This document shows positions 17,489 through 25,455 of a stretch of DNA of 38,944 bases, piece by piece (position 1 is the first letter of the stretch; each line of letters begins with the position of its first letter). The notes beneath the pieces were generated by a model that saw nothing but the letters and a program-made list of their open reading frames with translations, was not told the origin of the DNA and ran no database searches. A program made the translations under genes and the position numbers. The DNA is from an uncultured Pelagibacteraceae bacterium. GTDB taxonomy: Bacteria; Pseudomonadota; Alphaproteobacteria; Pelagibacterales; Pelagibacteraceae. The stretch spans positions 1-38,944 of the forward strand of contig CACFJT010000012.1 of assembly GCA_902566705.1 (NCBI GenBank). Direction: 5' to 3'.

Positions 17489-17614
17489 CTACTTCTGTCT
17501 TGCTTTGAATTTTGGATTGGTTTTATTAATGACGTAAACTCTACCTCGTCTTCTTACTAATTTAGAATTTAAATCTCTTTTTTTAATTGATTTTAATGAA
17601 CTTTTAATTTTCAT
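17489..17614 (-). CDS. rpmJ: Ribosomal protein bL36 (zinc-free form)
   Basis: This 41-residue ORF starts [20 protein letters not shown] and ends with [18 protein letters not shown], the alphaproteobacterial bL36 pattern. The Cys/His zinc ligands are absent, so this is the C-minus form. It starts 28 bases downstream of the 5S rRNA gene on the same strand, with no convincing terminator between them, so read-through from 5S is possible. Confidence 0.93.
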   Translation of the reverse strand: MKIKSSLKSIKKRDLNSKLVRRRGRVYVINKTNPKFKARQK

Positions 17615-17642
17615 AATTTTTTATTTTATTTCTAAATTAGAT

Positions 17643-17760
17643 AGCCTGGCAACGTCCTACTCTTCCATGTCTTAAGACAAAGTACCATTGGCGCAACAGG
17701 GCTTAACTTCCGAGTTCGGAATGGGATCGGGTGTAACACCTATGCAATAATCACCAGGCA
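17643..17760 (-). rRNA. rrf: 5S ribosomal RNA
   Basis: Read on the minus strand, the roughly 118-base gene begins TGCCTGGTGA and ends in CCAGGCT, which pair as the terminal helix (GCCTGG with CCAGGC). The conserved core CCGATCCCATTCCGAACTCG and the GAAGTTAAGC segment are present, and the 3' half carries GGAAGAGTAGG. No 16S or 23S sequence occurs in the window, so the 5S gene is separated from them. A detached 5S next to a hypervariable polysaccharide region is known in SAR11. Ends are placed to within 2-3 bases. Confidence 0.96.
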
Positions 17761-17765
17761 AGACA

Positions 17766-17794
17766 TATATAGTTTCACTTCCTATGATTGTAAA
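17766..17794 (-). promoter_or_regulatory. Sigma-70-type promoter of the 5S rRNA gene
   Basis: On the minus strand TTTACA (17794-17789) is followed after 17 bases by TATATA (17771-17766). The predicted start, six or seven bases downstream, falls at the mature 5S 5' end. Spacing and both boxes are near consensus. This would let 5S be transcribed independently of the distant 16S-23S genes. Confidence 0.6.
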
Positions 17795-17877
17795 GCTTTA
17801 GTTATCAAAAAAAGGTAAGAATATATTAAGAATTTAAGGCAAAAAACAAAATTTATTTATATGTTTATTTAGTTTCC

Positions 17878-17988
17878 TTAATTATTTGCTTGGTCAACTA
17901 CCTGGATTATATGTACATAAATGATCGTGGCAATTATTCCTGCTATGGCTATTAGTGCATTTTTATCTAGTTTATATTTTTTATTCAC
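17878..17988 (-). CDS. Possible 36-residue single-helix membrane protein beside 5S rRNA
   Basis: A GTG-started ORF encodes a basic start (NKKYKLDKNA), one hydrophobic helix (LIAIAGIIATIIYVHIIQVV) and a short polar tail. It lies 16 bases downstream of an SGNH hydrolase gene on the same strand and about 85 bases before the 5S promoter. No good ribosome binding site is visible. I do not recognise a family. A real membrane microprotein and a chance ORF are both possible; the charged-then-hydrophobic layout and more G/C-containing codons than the flanks slightly favour a gene. Confidence 0.35.
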   Translation of the reverse strand: MNKKYKLDKNALIAIAGIIATIIYVHIIQVVDQANN

Positions 17989-18004
17989 CAAATTTTAAAT
18001 TAAA

Positions 18005-19126
18005 CTAATTAACCATTTCCTGATAAATTTTTGTTGCCACAAACTTATTTCCTTTTTGACTTAAATGATCATCGCATGAGAAAAGATATTGTGAATATTC
18101 TTCAGCACTTTTAACATAATCGGCAATATTCACTAAAGTTATTTCATAATCCACAGATTCATTTAGTTTTTTTAAATCCTTATACCATCTTTGATCATGT
18201 ATATTTTTTCCTTCTACATAAATTCTATTTAGATCCTCTTTTGATGGAAAAATAACAATAGTTGCATTATCAAATTTTCTTGATTTTAATATTTTACTTA
18301 TAAAGTAAATTGCTGCTTCTTGCTGCTCTAATGTTGCATCAAAGTAACCAGAATATTTTTTGCCACTTGATTCTTTATAATTTCTAAGAAAATAAAATGA
18401 TTTATAAATATTAAATGACCAAAAAGAATTGGAAATAATTTTTTTTATTTTATGAATTAAATTTGGATCATTTAAAAAATACCAATCTTCTCTTTTTTTT
18501 GCATTTTCGGGGATAAAGTAATCAAATCCATAACTTTTTTTTATATAATATGGCCTATATCTTTCAACATCATGAATTAAGTTCCATTTTTTTTTCTTCC
18601 ATAAAGCATAATCGTTTTCTGTGAAGTCATTTGATGGCAATAACGATATTATGATTGAATCATGTTCGTACTTTTTTGCCAAATTTTCATAAATTAAGTA
18701 ATATTGTAATGGACCTAACGCACCTGAAGATCCAAAATTATATATTTCTGAATTAAGACTTTTTTCTAAATATGATTTAAAAGCAAAATTATTGTTAACA
18801 CCAAAGCCTTCAGCAAAAGAGTCTCCAAGTAAAATAAACCTTTTTTTATAATTTTTTTTTATTTCAAAATCATAATCTTTTGCACCAATATTGTTAGTAT
18901 GATAAATTGCATCAAAGCAATCAGTTTTATGTCTAATTTTTATGTTTTCTTTATGCCAAGCACCCCAAATATTTTTTTCATTTCTAAATTTATAATATGT
19001 TGATTGAGAATATATTTTAGGCGTTGTATTAATTGGAAGCAAATTAAAATAACTGAATACAAAACTTGCAAATTCAAAAAAAATTCCAAAAAAAAATAAA
19101 ACTAATACAACTTTTTTTATATTCAT
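18005..19126 (-). CDS. Membrane-anchored SGNH/GDSL hydrolase-type protein
   Basis: The 373-residue protein has an N-terminal hydrophobic helix (about residues 5-30), then an SGNH fold: block I as FILLGDSFAEGFGV with Ser103, and a C-terminal DDHLSQKGN with Asp353 and His354 as the catalytic pair. Such anchored SGNH proteins in polysaccharide clusters often add or remove O-acyl groups on surface glycans. Its substrate is unknown, and no membrane-bound O-acyltransferase (MBOAT) gene is visible in the window. It is the first gene of the variable island after 5S, and diverges from the FkbM gene across a 74-base AT-rich gap. Confidence 0.75.
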   Translation of the reverse strand: MNIKKVVLVLFFFGIFFEFASFVFSYFNLLPINTTPKIYSQSTYYKFRNEKNIWGAWHKENIKIRHKTDCFDAIYHTNNIGAKDYDFEIKKNYKKRFILLGDSFAEGFGVNNNFAFKSYLEKSLNSEIYNFGSSGALGPLQYYLIYENLAKKYEHDSIIISLLPSNDFTENDYALWKKKKWNLIHDVERYRPYYIKKSYGFDYFIPENAKKREDWYFLNDPNLIHKIKKIISNSFWSFNIYKSFYFLRNYKESSGKKYSGYFDATLEQQEAAIYFISKILKSRKFDNATIVIFPSKEDLNRIYVEGKNIHDQRWYKDLKKLNESVDYEITLVNIADYVKSAEEYSQYLFSCDDHLSQKGNKFVATKIYQEMVN

Positions 19127-19200
19127 ATTTTTTATTATAAATATAACAACAAATTTTTAGTATATTTATATTTTTAAGAAGGTATATAAACTATTATAAA

Positions 19201-19989
19201 ATGATTGGGTTATTTAAAAGATATGTAAGATTTTTACTTGATAACTTGAGCATAAAGAAGACAACTAAAGTGTCACAGAATGGAACTGAGTTCATTATTG
19301 AAACTAGAGATAAATTGGGAGAGGAATGGAACTTAATTAGTGACTATGATTACTCAGAATTCCAAGTTTTTCATAAAATTGATAAAAATAAGATTTATAA
19401 TGTATATTATTTTGGTGCTCATCAGTGTGTAATACCAATTAAAATTCATAAAATCTTTTTAAAAAAGACTAAATTATTTTGTTTTGAAGCAATCAGGAAA
19501 AATTATTTGGTTGGAAAACAAAATATAAAATTAAACAATTGTGAGGATAAAATTGAATTATTTAATCGGGCAATTTCAACAAATAATGGTTATGAATATT
19601 TTGACCCAATAAGCATGAATTCGTACAAAACTGATAAAAAACTTTTTTCTACAAAAGTAAAGTCTTTAGACTTAGAGACAGCAATTAAACAAAATGGAGA
19701 AGGAAACCTCCTTTATTTTGACATTGAGGGTTTGGAAGGAAAAGTTCTTGAAAAAGGAATTAATTTTTTAAGATCATGGAAAAATAATCTTTTTATTGAA
19801 GCTCATGGAATTGATTTTATGAAAAGATATAATTACAGTAATGTAAAGCTTTTCAATTTACTTAGAAACAACGGTTATGAAGTCTACAAATTAAATAGAG
19901 ACTATCAAACCAACATTAAAAAATTTGAGAAAATTATTCAAAACGAGGATGTACCTGAAAAAAGGTTTTACATGTATGCACATAATTAA
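19201..19989 (+). CDS. FkbM-family methyltransferase
   Basis: The 262-residue SAM-dependent protein resembles FkbM O-methyltransferases. It has an N-terminal nucleotide-binding region (VYYFGAHQCVIPIKI then FCFEAI), a middle part listing metabolite-like strands, VKSLDLETAI, and the family signature LLYFDIEGLEGKVLEKG. Members methylate hydroxyls on sugars or small molecules. In a surface-glycan island the likely target is a sugar hydroxyl, which is inferred. It reads rightward with the next glycosyltransferase 47 bases downstream. Confidence 0.8.
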   Translation: MIGLFKRYVRFLLDNLSIKKTTKVSQNGTEFIIETRDKLGEEWNLISDYDYSEFQVFHKIDKNKIYNVYYFGAHQCVIPIKIHKIFLKKTKLFCFEAIRKNYLVGKQNIKLNNCEDKIELFNRAISTNNGYEYFDPISMNSYKTDKKLFSTKVKSLDLETAIKQNGEGNLLYFDIEGLEGKVLEKGINFLRSWKNNLFIEAHGIDFMKRYNYSNVKLFNLLRNNGYEVYKLNRDYQTNIKKFEKIIQNEDVPEKRFYMYAHN

Positions 19990-20036
19990 CTATGTCATAA
20001 ATATAATTTGTGATTAACTAAATATACAATATTTTA

Positions 20037-21182
20037 ATGAAAATTTTATTTGTTGGTCAAAACAATAAAGGCTGGATGTATGAAACTTTATACAACGAGC
20101 AGAAAGCTTTAGAAAATGAAATAATAAAAAATTCTGGAAAAGTATATCATTTTGGGCCAGGACATAAATATTGCAATAATTTAGACTTTAAATATTTTTG
20201 CAAAAAAAAGAAAATTAATACAAAAGATATTAATTTAATAATTTTTTATATTTCTCATTATACATTAAGGTCAGGTCTGGTTGATAAACAATCTATCAAA
20301 TATTTTAACTGTCCAAATAAAAATTTTTTGGATGAATTTAATAGTATTAATAAAATTCCTAGAATTCTTTGGTTAAATGATTTCTGGCAAATGAATAAAT
20401 ATGAACGAATTTTTTATGAGCACAAATATAAAATTTCACATCTAATATCTACCTATTTTTATCATTTAGACAAAGTGACATTAAATAAGTATTTTATGAA
20501 ATCTAAATATCCTACGAATAGGATCTTTCATATAAGCAGATCTATTGATAATAAAAATATCATCTCAAAAATTAACACAAATAGAAAGATTGATGTTACA
20601 CTATTAGGAGCTATAGATAACTTTTATCCTGAGAGGAAAAAATTCCTTGATATATTAAAAAATTATAAAAAAATAAAATTTTTTCATAAGGCTCATCCAG
20701 GTTATAACTTTCAAAAAAAAATTAAGAAAAAATTAATTTTTGGAAAAAAATATTTTAAAATTTTAAAAAATACAAAAATTTTTGTCACATGTGGTACTGA
20801 GCTAAATTTACCAATTATTAAACTTTATGAAATTTTGGCATCAGGATGTTTGTTAATGTGTGGAAAAATAAATAATTTAAAAAAAATTGGTTTGAAGAAT
20901 GGTAAAAACTTCATCCAGATTGATGAAAAAAATCTGATTCATGAAATTAATTATTTTCTTATAAATAAAGGACAAAGAAATTTGATTGCAAAAAAAGGAT
21001 TAAAATTAGTTAAAGAGTGTTTTACAAATGAAATTCAAGCTCAAAAACAATATCAAATAATAAATAGAATTTCTAAAAATTATAAAAGAAAAAATTTATT
21101 GAATAATTTTGAATTAATTTTTATTGGAACATATGTTTTTTTTTATGAAAGCTTAAAATCTTTAAAAAGATTTATTTTTTAA
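20037..21182 (+). CDS. CgeB-like glycosyltransferase
   Basis: The 381-residue protein looks like a GT-B glycosyltransferase of the CgeB/YkvP kind. Its N-terminal Rossmann half starts KILFVGQNNKGWMYETLYNE. Its C-terminal donor-binding half carries KAHPGYNF and the segment FVTCGTELNLPIIKLYEILASGC, where the Glu of KLYEILA is typical of GT-B donor sites; a terminal helix follows. Donor and acceptor are unknown. Its end overlaps the converging methyltransferase gene by 11 bases. Confidence 0.7.
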   Translation: MKILFVGQNNKGWMYETLYNEQKALENEIIKNSGKVYHFGPGHKYCNNLDFKYFCKKKKINTKDINLIIFYISHYTLRSGLVDKQSIKYFNCPNKNFLDEFNSINKIPRILWLNDFWQMNKYERIFYEHKYKISHLISTYFYHLDKVTLNKYFMKSKYPTNRIFHISRSIDNKNIISKINTNRKIDVTLLGAIDNFYPERKKFLDILKNYKKIKFFHKAHPGYNFQKKIKKKLIFGKKYFKILKNTKIFVTCGTELNLPIIKLYEILASGCLLMCGKINNLKKIGLKNGKNFIQIDEKNLIHEINYFLINKGQRNLIAKKGLKLVKECFTNEIQAQKQYQIINRISKNYKRKNLLNNFELIFIGTYVFFYESLKSLKRFIF

Positions 21183-21936
21183 AAAAAATTATTAAACCAT
21201 TCCAGAATGTAAAATGTCCATTTGATGAAGTATTGATATCCATCAAAATCTCAAACTCATTTTGATTATTTATCAAAAACTTTTTTGTAGCATTTTTAAC
21301 GTCATCAATATTTGTATCATCAACAATTATTATCGAACCTTTTTGAAAATATGGTTTCGCAATTTCAAGAGACTCAAGTTGATCATTGTAACTGTGATTT
21401 CCATCATAAAAGTATAAATCTATTTTTTTATTTTCTTTCTTCCAGTGATTAGAAAAAAAATCTTTATAATCCATTTCAAAGAAGAAATGATTTTTTTTTT
21501 TAAATTTGTTAAAATTTTTATAAAATTTTTTAGACGGTCCATTAAATTGTGAGAAATTATCTACACCATAAACATTACAACTAGTATTTATCATTCCACT
21601 TATAAGGGAGAAACCCTCCCAACATCCAATATTAACATAATTTTTTTTTCCAATAGATTCACATAATTTATTTATGAGCAATGCATTTGTTAAAGTTGAC
21701 ATGCCATTAATTTTTTTAATTTTATTTAAAAAATCAATTTCTTTTTCTTCTAGATTTTTGAATTTTGTTAAATTATGAAAGGGGTAATTTCTATACTCTG
21801 GGAAAATTTTTCCAATTATTTTCCAGATTATAGATCTATTTTTTTCAAATTCTTTTTTTGAAAAAATATCTTTGTTTTTTTGAAATGAAAGAGTTTTAGC
21901 ATTGATATTATCAATTAATTTACGAAAATTCGTCAT
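21172..21936 (-). CDS. Class I SAM-dependent methyltransferase
   Basis: The 254-residue protein has a Methyltransf_24-type core. The SAM-binding glycine motif appears as YVNIGCWEGFSLISG, followed by VYGVDNFSQF, then LYFYDGNHSYNDQLESLE and IIIVDDTNI, where the acidic residues could bind a metal. Such enzymes methylate sugar or catechol-type hydroxyls. The N-terminal 75 residues are basic and helical. It is a lone minus-strand gene between two plus-strand units and overlaps the preceding glycosyltransferase tail to tail. Substrate unknown. Confidence 0.72.
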   Translation of the reverse strand: MTNFRKLIDNINAKTLSFQKNKDIFSKKEFEKNRSIIWKIIGKIFPEYRNYPFHNLTKFKNLEEKEIDFLNKIKKINGMSTLTNALLINKLCESIGKKNYVNIGCWEGFSLISGMINTSCNVYGVDNFSQFNGPSKKFYKNFNKFKKKNHFFFEMDYKDFFSNHWKKENKKIDLYFYDGNHSYNDQLESLEIAKPYFQKGSIIIVDDTNIDDVKNATKKFLINNQNEFEILMDINTSSNGHFTFWNGLIIFFKK

Positions 21937-22029
21937 TATTCTTAAAAAATTAATTACCTTATATATAAATAAAAAAATCTTTTAAAGTTAGTATTTAGTA
22001 TTATAAATAATTTTAAAACTAAATTAAAA

Positions 22030-22407
22030 ATGAATAAAATGTTTTCTTCCAATAGGAGCTTTGGAATTCTTCTATTTGTTATATTGCTAGGTTTAAGCAT
22101 ATTTTTTTATGGCTTAAAAGCTAGCAATTTATTTTGGGTTTCAATTATTGTTTTAGGAATATCAATTTTTTATCCAAATTTTTTTAAAATACCAAATATT
22201 CTTTGGATGAAATTTGGAATTATTCTCGGGAAAATAATTAATCCAATTATTTGTATTTTTTTGTATTTTTTTGTTATAGGGAGTACAAGAATTGTATTAG
22301 AATTGTTTAGAAAAAAACTTATTAATAAAACAAGAAATACTAATTTGGAAACTTATTGGAAAAAGAAAGATAATAACATAGAGCAAAGTTTAGACAATCA
22401 ATTTTAA
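22030..22407 (+). CDS. SxtJ-family small membrane protein
   Basis: The 125-residue protein has hydrophobic segments at about residues 11-28, 32-50 and 60-92, then a basic and polar tail with IEQSLDNQF at the end. Size, topology and position directly before a DUF5989-like peptide and a carbamoyltransferase match SxtJ, a protein of unknown function encoded next to the carbamoyltransferase sxtI in saxitoxin clusters and in many polysaccharide loci. Its stop overlaps the next ATG by one base (TAATG). It is probably a membrane partner that positions or escorts the carbamoyltransferase (inferred). Confidence 0.7.
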   Translation: MNKMFSSNRSFGILLFVILLGLSIFFYGLKASNLFWVSIIVLGISIFYPNFFKIPNILWMKFGIILGKIINPIICIFLYFFVIGSTRIVLELFRKKLINKTRNTNLETYWKKKDNNIEQSLDNQF

Positions 22408-22556
22408 TGAATACAATTTTAGAATTATTTAAATTTTTTTTAGCAAGAAAAAAATATTGGTTAATACCAATGGTAATAATTTTTTTAATTTTTGGTGGAT
22501 TACTTATTCTGACTCAGGGAACTGTATTTGCACCATTTATTTATACAGTATTTTAA
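22407..22556 (+). CDS. DUF5989/SxtK-like 49-residue membrane peptide
   Basis: The 49-residue ORF begins MNTILELFKFFLARKKYWLI and continues as one membrane helix (PMVIIFLIFGGLLILTQG), ending near FAPFIYTVF. The pattern LxxFLxxRKKYWLxP followed by a helix and GTxxAPFIYTLF is that of DUF5989 proteins, which accompany SxtJ and carbamoyltransferases. It overlaps the sxtJ-like gene by one base, and the carbamoyltransferase start follows its stop by one base, so all three are translationally coupled. Function unknown. Confidence 0.82.
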   Translation: MNTILELFKFFLARKKYWLIPMVIIFLIFGGLLILTQGTVFAPFIYTVF

Positions 22557-22557
22557 A

Positions 22558-24393
22558 TTGAAATATATATTAGGTATTTCCTGTTTTTATCATGATAGTG
22601 CAGCATCTATATTAAAAAATGGAAAAATAGTTGCATGTGCACAAGAAGAAAGGTTCACTAGAGTAAAACACGATTCTTCTTTTCCATTTAATTCTATTAG
22701 ATTTTGTTTAAATTATTCAAAAATAAGCTTAATTGATATAGATGCAGTAGTATTTTATGAAAAACCACTCGTAAAATTTGAAAGATTACTTGAAACATAT
22801 ATTTCTTTTTTTCCGAAAGGATTAAAATCTTTTATTATTTCATTGCCCATATGGATTAAAGAAAAGCTTTTTCAAAAAAAACTAATACACGATAAATTAA
22901 AAAAAATTGATGAAAATTTTCCATTAAAAAAAATTAAATTCAGTGAACATCATTTAAGTCATGCTGCAAGTGCTTTCTTTCCGTCCCCTTTTGAAGAAGC
23001 AATTATACTAACTGCAGATGGTGTTGGGGAGTGGGCAACAACAACTATAGCTTTAGGGAAAAAAAATAAACTACAAATTTTAAGAGAAATAAATTTTCCA
23101 CATTCTTTAGGTCTTCTTTATTCTGCTTTTACTTATTATTGTGGTTTTAAAGTTAATAGCGGGGAATATAAATTAATGGGACTGGCGCCATATGGATCGC
23201 CAATATATGTAGATAAAATCAAAAAATATTTAATTGATATTAAAAAAGATGGTTCTTTCAATTTAGAACAGAAATATTTTAATTATGCTACAGGACTAAC
23301 AATGACTAACAACAATTTTCATAAATTATTTGGATCTCAACCACGCGATCCAAATACAGAAAAATTAACTCAGTTTCATATGGATATTGCAGCATCTATT
23401 CAAAAAGTTACAGAAGATATAATTATCAAAATCGCTAAGTCCTTAAAAGAAGAATTCAAAATTGATAATCTTTGTTTAGCAGGGGGTGTAGCCTTAAATT
23501 GTGTCGCAAATGGCAAATTAATTAAACAAAATATTTTCGACAATATATGGATACAACCTGCAGCAGGTGATGCAGGTGGTTCTCTAGGCGCTGCACTTAC
23601 TTTTTTTTATGATAAAAATTTAAATCAAAGAAAAGTAAATATATCAGATGATATGTCTGGTTCATATCTTGGTCCAGAATATGCACAAAAAGAAATTGAA
23701 TTTGAGCTAGAAAAAATTGGAGCAAAATTTAAAATTTTAGATGAAGAAGAATTAATTATTAAGTCAGCTAAAGATTTATCACAAAATAAAGCAATAGGTT
23801 GGTTTCAAGGAAAAATGGAATTTGGACCTAGAGCTTTAGGTGGAAGATCCATTTTGGCCAATCCAAAATCTCCAGATATGCAAAAAAATTTAAATTTAAA
23901 AGTCAAGTATAGAGAAAGTTTTAGACCATTTGCACCATCAGTTCTTAAAGAAAATGCCTCAGATTGGTTTGATATTAATATTCCAAGTCCATACATGCTG
24001 TTAGTCGCAAATGTCAGAAATTCAAAAATCATTGAAATGACTCAGGATGAAGAAAAACTTTTTGGTATTGATAAGTTAAACGTAAAAAGATCCGAAATAC
24101 CTGCAGTAACTCATGTTGATTATTCAGCTAGAATTCAAACTGTAGATATTAAAACAAATCCAAAATATTATAATTTAATACAAAAATTTTATGAAATCAC
24201 AAACTGTCCTATTTTAGTCAATACATCTTTCAATGTTAGAGGAGAGCCAATAGTTAATACACCAACGGATGCATTTAAATGTTTTATGGGTACAGAGCTT
24301 GATAAGCTTGTGATAGGAAATTGTTACCTGGACAAAAATGAACAAAGTAAAGATCTAAAAAAGAATTATAAAAACAAATTTGAACTAGATTAA
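22558..24393 (+). CDS. NodU/TobZ-type O-carbamoyltransferase
   Basis: The protein has 611 residues from a TTG start that gives (M)KYILGISCFYHDSAASIL, the conserved family N-terminus; a longer TTG reading at 22528 lies inside the previous gene and is unlikely. The N-terminal Kae1-like domain shows EHHLSHAASAFF, ADGVGEWATT, GGVALNCVANG and GDAGGSLGAAL. The C-terminal YrdC-like domain has FGPRALGGRSILANP, RESFRPFAPSVL and NTSFNVRGEPIV. These enzymes make carbamoyl-adenylate from carbamoyl phosphate and ATP and pass it to a sugar hydroxyl. Here it would decorate the surface glycan. Confidence 0.93.
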   Translation: MKYILGISCFYHDSAASILKNGKIVACAQEERFTRVKHDSSFPFNSIRFCLNYSKISLIDIDAVVFYEKPLVKFERLLETYISFFPKGLKSFIISLPIWIKEKLFQKKLIHDKLKKIDENFPLKKIKFSEHHLSHAASAFFPSPFEEAIILTADGVGEWATTTIALGKKNKLQILREINFPHSLGLLYSAFTYYCGFKVNSGEYKLMGLAPYGSPIYVDKIKKYLIDIKKDGSFNLEQKYFNYATGLTMTNNNFHKLFGSQPRDPNTEKLTQFHMDIAASIQKVTEDIIIKIAKSLKEEFKIDNLCLAGGVALNCVANGKLIKQNIFDNIWIQPAAGDAGGSLGAALTFFYDKNLNQRKVNISDDMSGSYLGPEYAQKEIEFELEKIGAKFKILDEEELIIKSAKDLSQNKAIGWFQGKMEFGPRALGGRSILANPKSPDMQKNLNLKVKYRESFRPFAPSVLKENASDWFDINIPSPYMLLVANVRNSKIIEMTQDEEKLFGIDKLNVKRSEIPAVTHVDYSARIQTVDIKTNPKYYNLIQKFYEITNCPILVNTSFNVRGEPIVNTPTDAFKCFMGTELDKLVIGNCYLDKNEQSKDLKKNYKNKFELD

Positions 24394-24425
24394 TACTTAA
24401 TAAAAATAAAATTTTTTAAGTATTA
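24391..24425. terminator. Weak bidirectional hairpin between converging genes
   Basis: TAATACTTAA at 24391-24400 and TTAAGTATTA at 24416-24425 form a perfect 10-bp inverted repeat around a 15-base A/T loop. It sits between the converging carbamoyltransferase and GalE-like genes and could end transcripts from both sides. The stem has only one G-C pair, so it is weak. Confidence 0.35.
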
Positions 24426-24438
24426 AAATATTAAATTA

Positions 24439-25446
24439 TTACTTTATTTTTATCATAGTTTTATTTGTTTCTAAATTTTTCCTTTTTTTTAAAGCTTTTT
24501 TCCATAAGATCAATTCTGGGATAATTTTACTTAATTTACTATTTTTAAATGATAATTTTAATTTTTTTTTTATTTTTTTGTTGTCAGCTAATATATAAGC
24601 AGGATCGCCTACTCTTCTTTTTTTATAAACAATTTGAATTTTATAATTAATATATTTTGTAAAATTCTTTACTACTTTTTTGACTGAAAATGGTTTACCA
24701 GAACCACAATTAAAAATATCATTTATCCTTTCTTTTAACAAATAATTGTGTGATTTGAAAAATGCTTCTGCAACATCTTCAGGATGAACATAGTCTCTAA
24801 CAGCACTTCCATCTTGAGTTAAATAATCTGTTCCATAAATTTCAAACTTTTTATTACGAATTAATTTATTGAATATATGATTATATTTTGAATTATAAGG
24901 ACCTAACATTAATTTTTTGTTTGCACCAGCAACATTAAATAATCTTAAAATTATATAATTAATATTTTTTCCTTTAAAAAATTTAATCATAAATTTTTCA
25001 ACATTAAGTTTTGATTTACCATAAGGGCTTTTGGGCGAAGTTGAATATTTTTCTCCAATTTTTTTGTTATTACTTAATCCAAAAATTGCTGCAGTCGATG
25101 CAAAAAATATTCTTTTAATTGAAGTTTTGGGAAGTTCTAAAAAAATATCTTTTGTAAGATAAAAATTATTTCTCATATACATTTCTGGTCTTTTTACTGA
25201 CTCAGCACTATCAATATATGCTGCTAAGTGAATGAAATTTTCAATATTATTTTTTTTTATTAATTCAAATAATTTTTTTTTGTTACCAAAACTAAAGTTA
25301 TAATATTTTATATTTTTATGATTTATAAAAACATTTCCTTTCTTATTATTGTCAACAACAAATATCTTAAAATTTTTTTTTAAAAATTTACAACAAATGA
25401 ATGACCCTATATATCCACAGCCACCAGTGATAATAACTTTTTTCAT
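24439..25446 (-). CDS. galE: UDP-glucose 4-epimerase (GalE-like SDR)
   Basis: The 335-residue extended SDR has the NAD motif TGGCGYIGS at residues 7-15, Ser117/Thr118 in FFASTAA, and the catalytic Tyr142 and Lys146 in SPYGKSK. It then shows RLFNVAGAN, DGSAVRDYVHPEDVA and NCGSGKPFSVKKV, a set characteristic of GalE, which interconverts UDP-glucose and UDP-galactose (or the GlcNAc/GalNAc forms). The C-terminal 20 residues are basic. It follows the SGNH gene by nine bases on the minus strand. Exact substrate preference is open. Confidence 0.87.
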   Translation of the reverse strand: MKKVIITGGCGYIGSFICCKFLKKNFKIFVVDNNKKGNVFINHKNIKYYNFSFGNKKKLFELIKKNNIENFIHLAAYIDSAESVKRPEMYMRNNFYLTKDIFLELPKTSIKRIFFASTAAIFGLSNNKKIGEKYSTSPKSPYGKSKLNVEKFMIKFFKGKNINYIILRLFNVAGANKKLMLGPYNSKYNHIFNKLIRNKKFEIYGTDYLTQDGSAVRDYVHPEDVAEAFFKSHNYLLKERINDIFNCGSGKPFSVKKVVKNFTKYINYKIQIVYKKRRVGDPAYILADNKKIKKKLKLSFKNSKLSKIIPELILWKKALKKRKNLETNKTMIKIK

Positions 25447-25455
25447 ATAAAAAAT

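Noticed and set aside
17615-17642. Terminator between 5S and rpmJ
   Set aside because: The only symmetry, around CTAAATTAG, leaves a one-base loop and no G-C stem, so it cannot form a useful hairpin.
20700-20800. Runs of A and T that look like short repeats throughout the island
   Set aside because: They are lysine, isoleucine and phenylalanine codon runs in AT-rich coding DNA, without regular spacing; no CRISPR or tandem repeat structure was seen.
22528-22557. Longer start for the carbamoyltransferase at TTG 22528
   Set aside because: It lies inside the DUF5989-like gene and adds residues before the conserved KYILGISCFYHDSAAS start.
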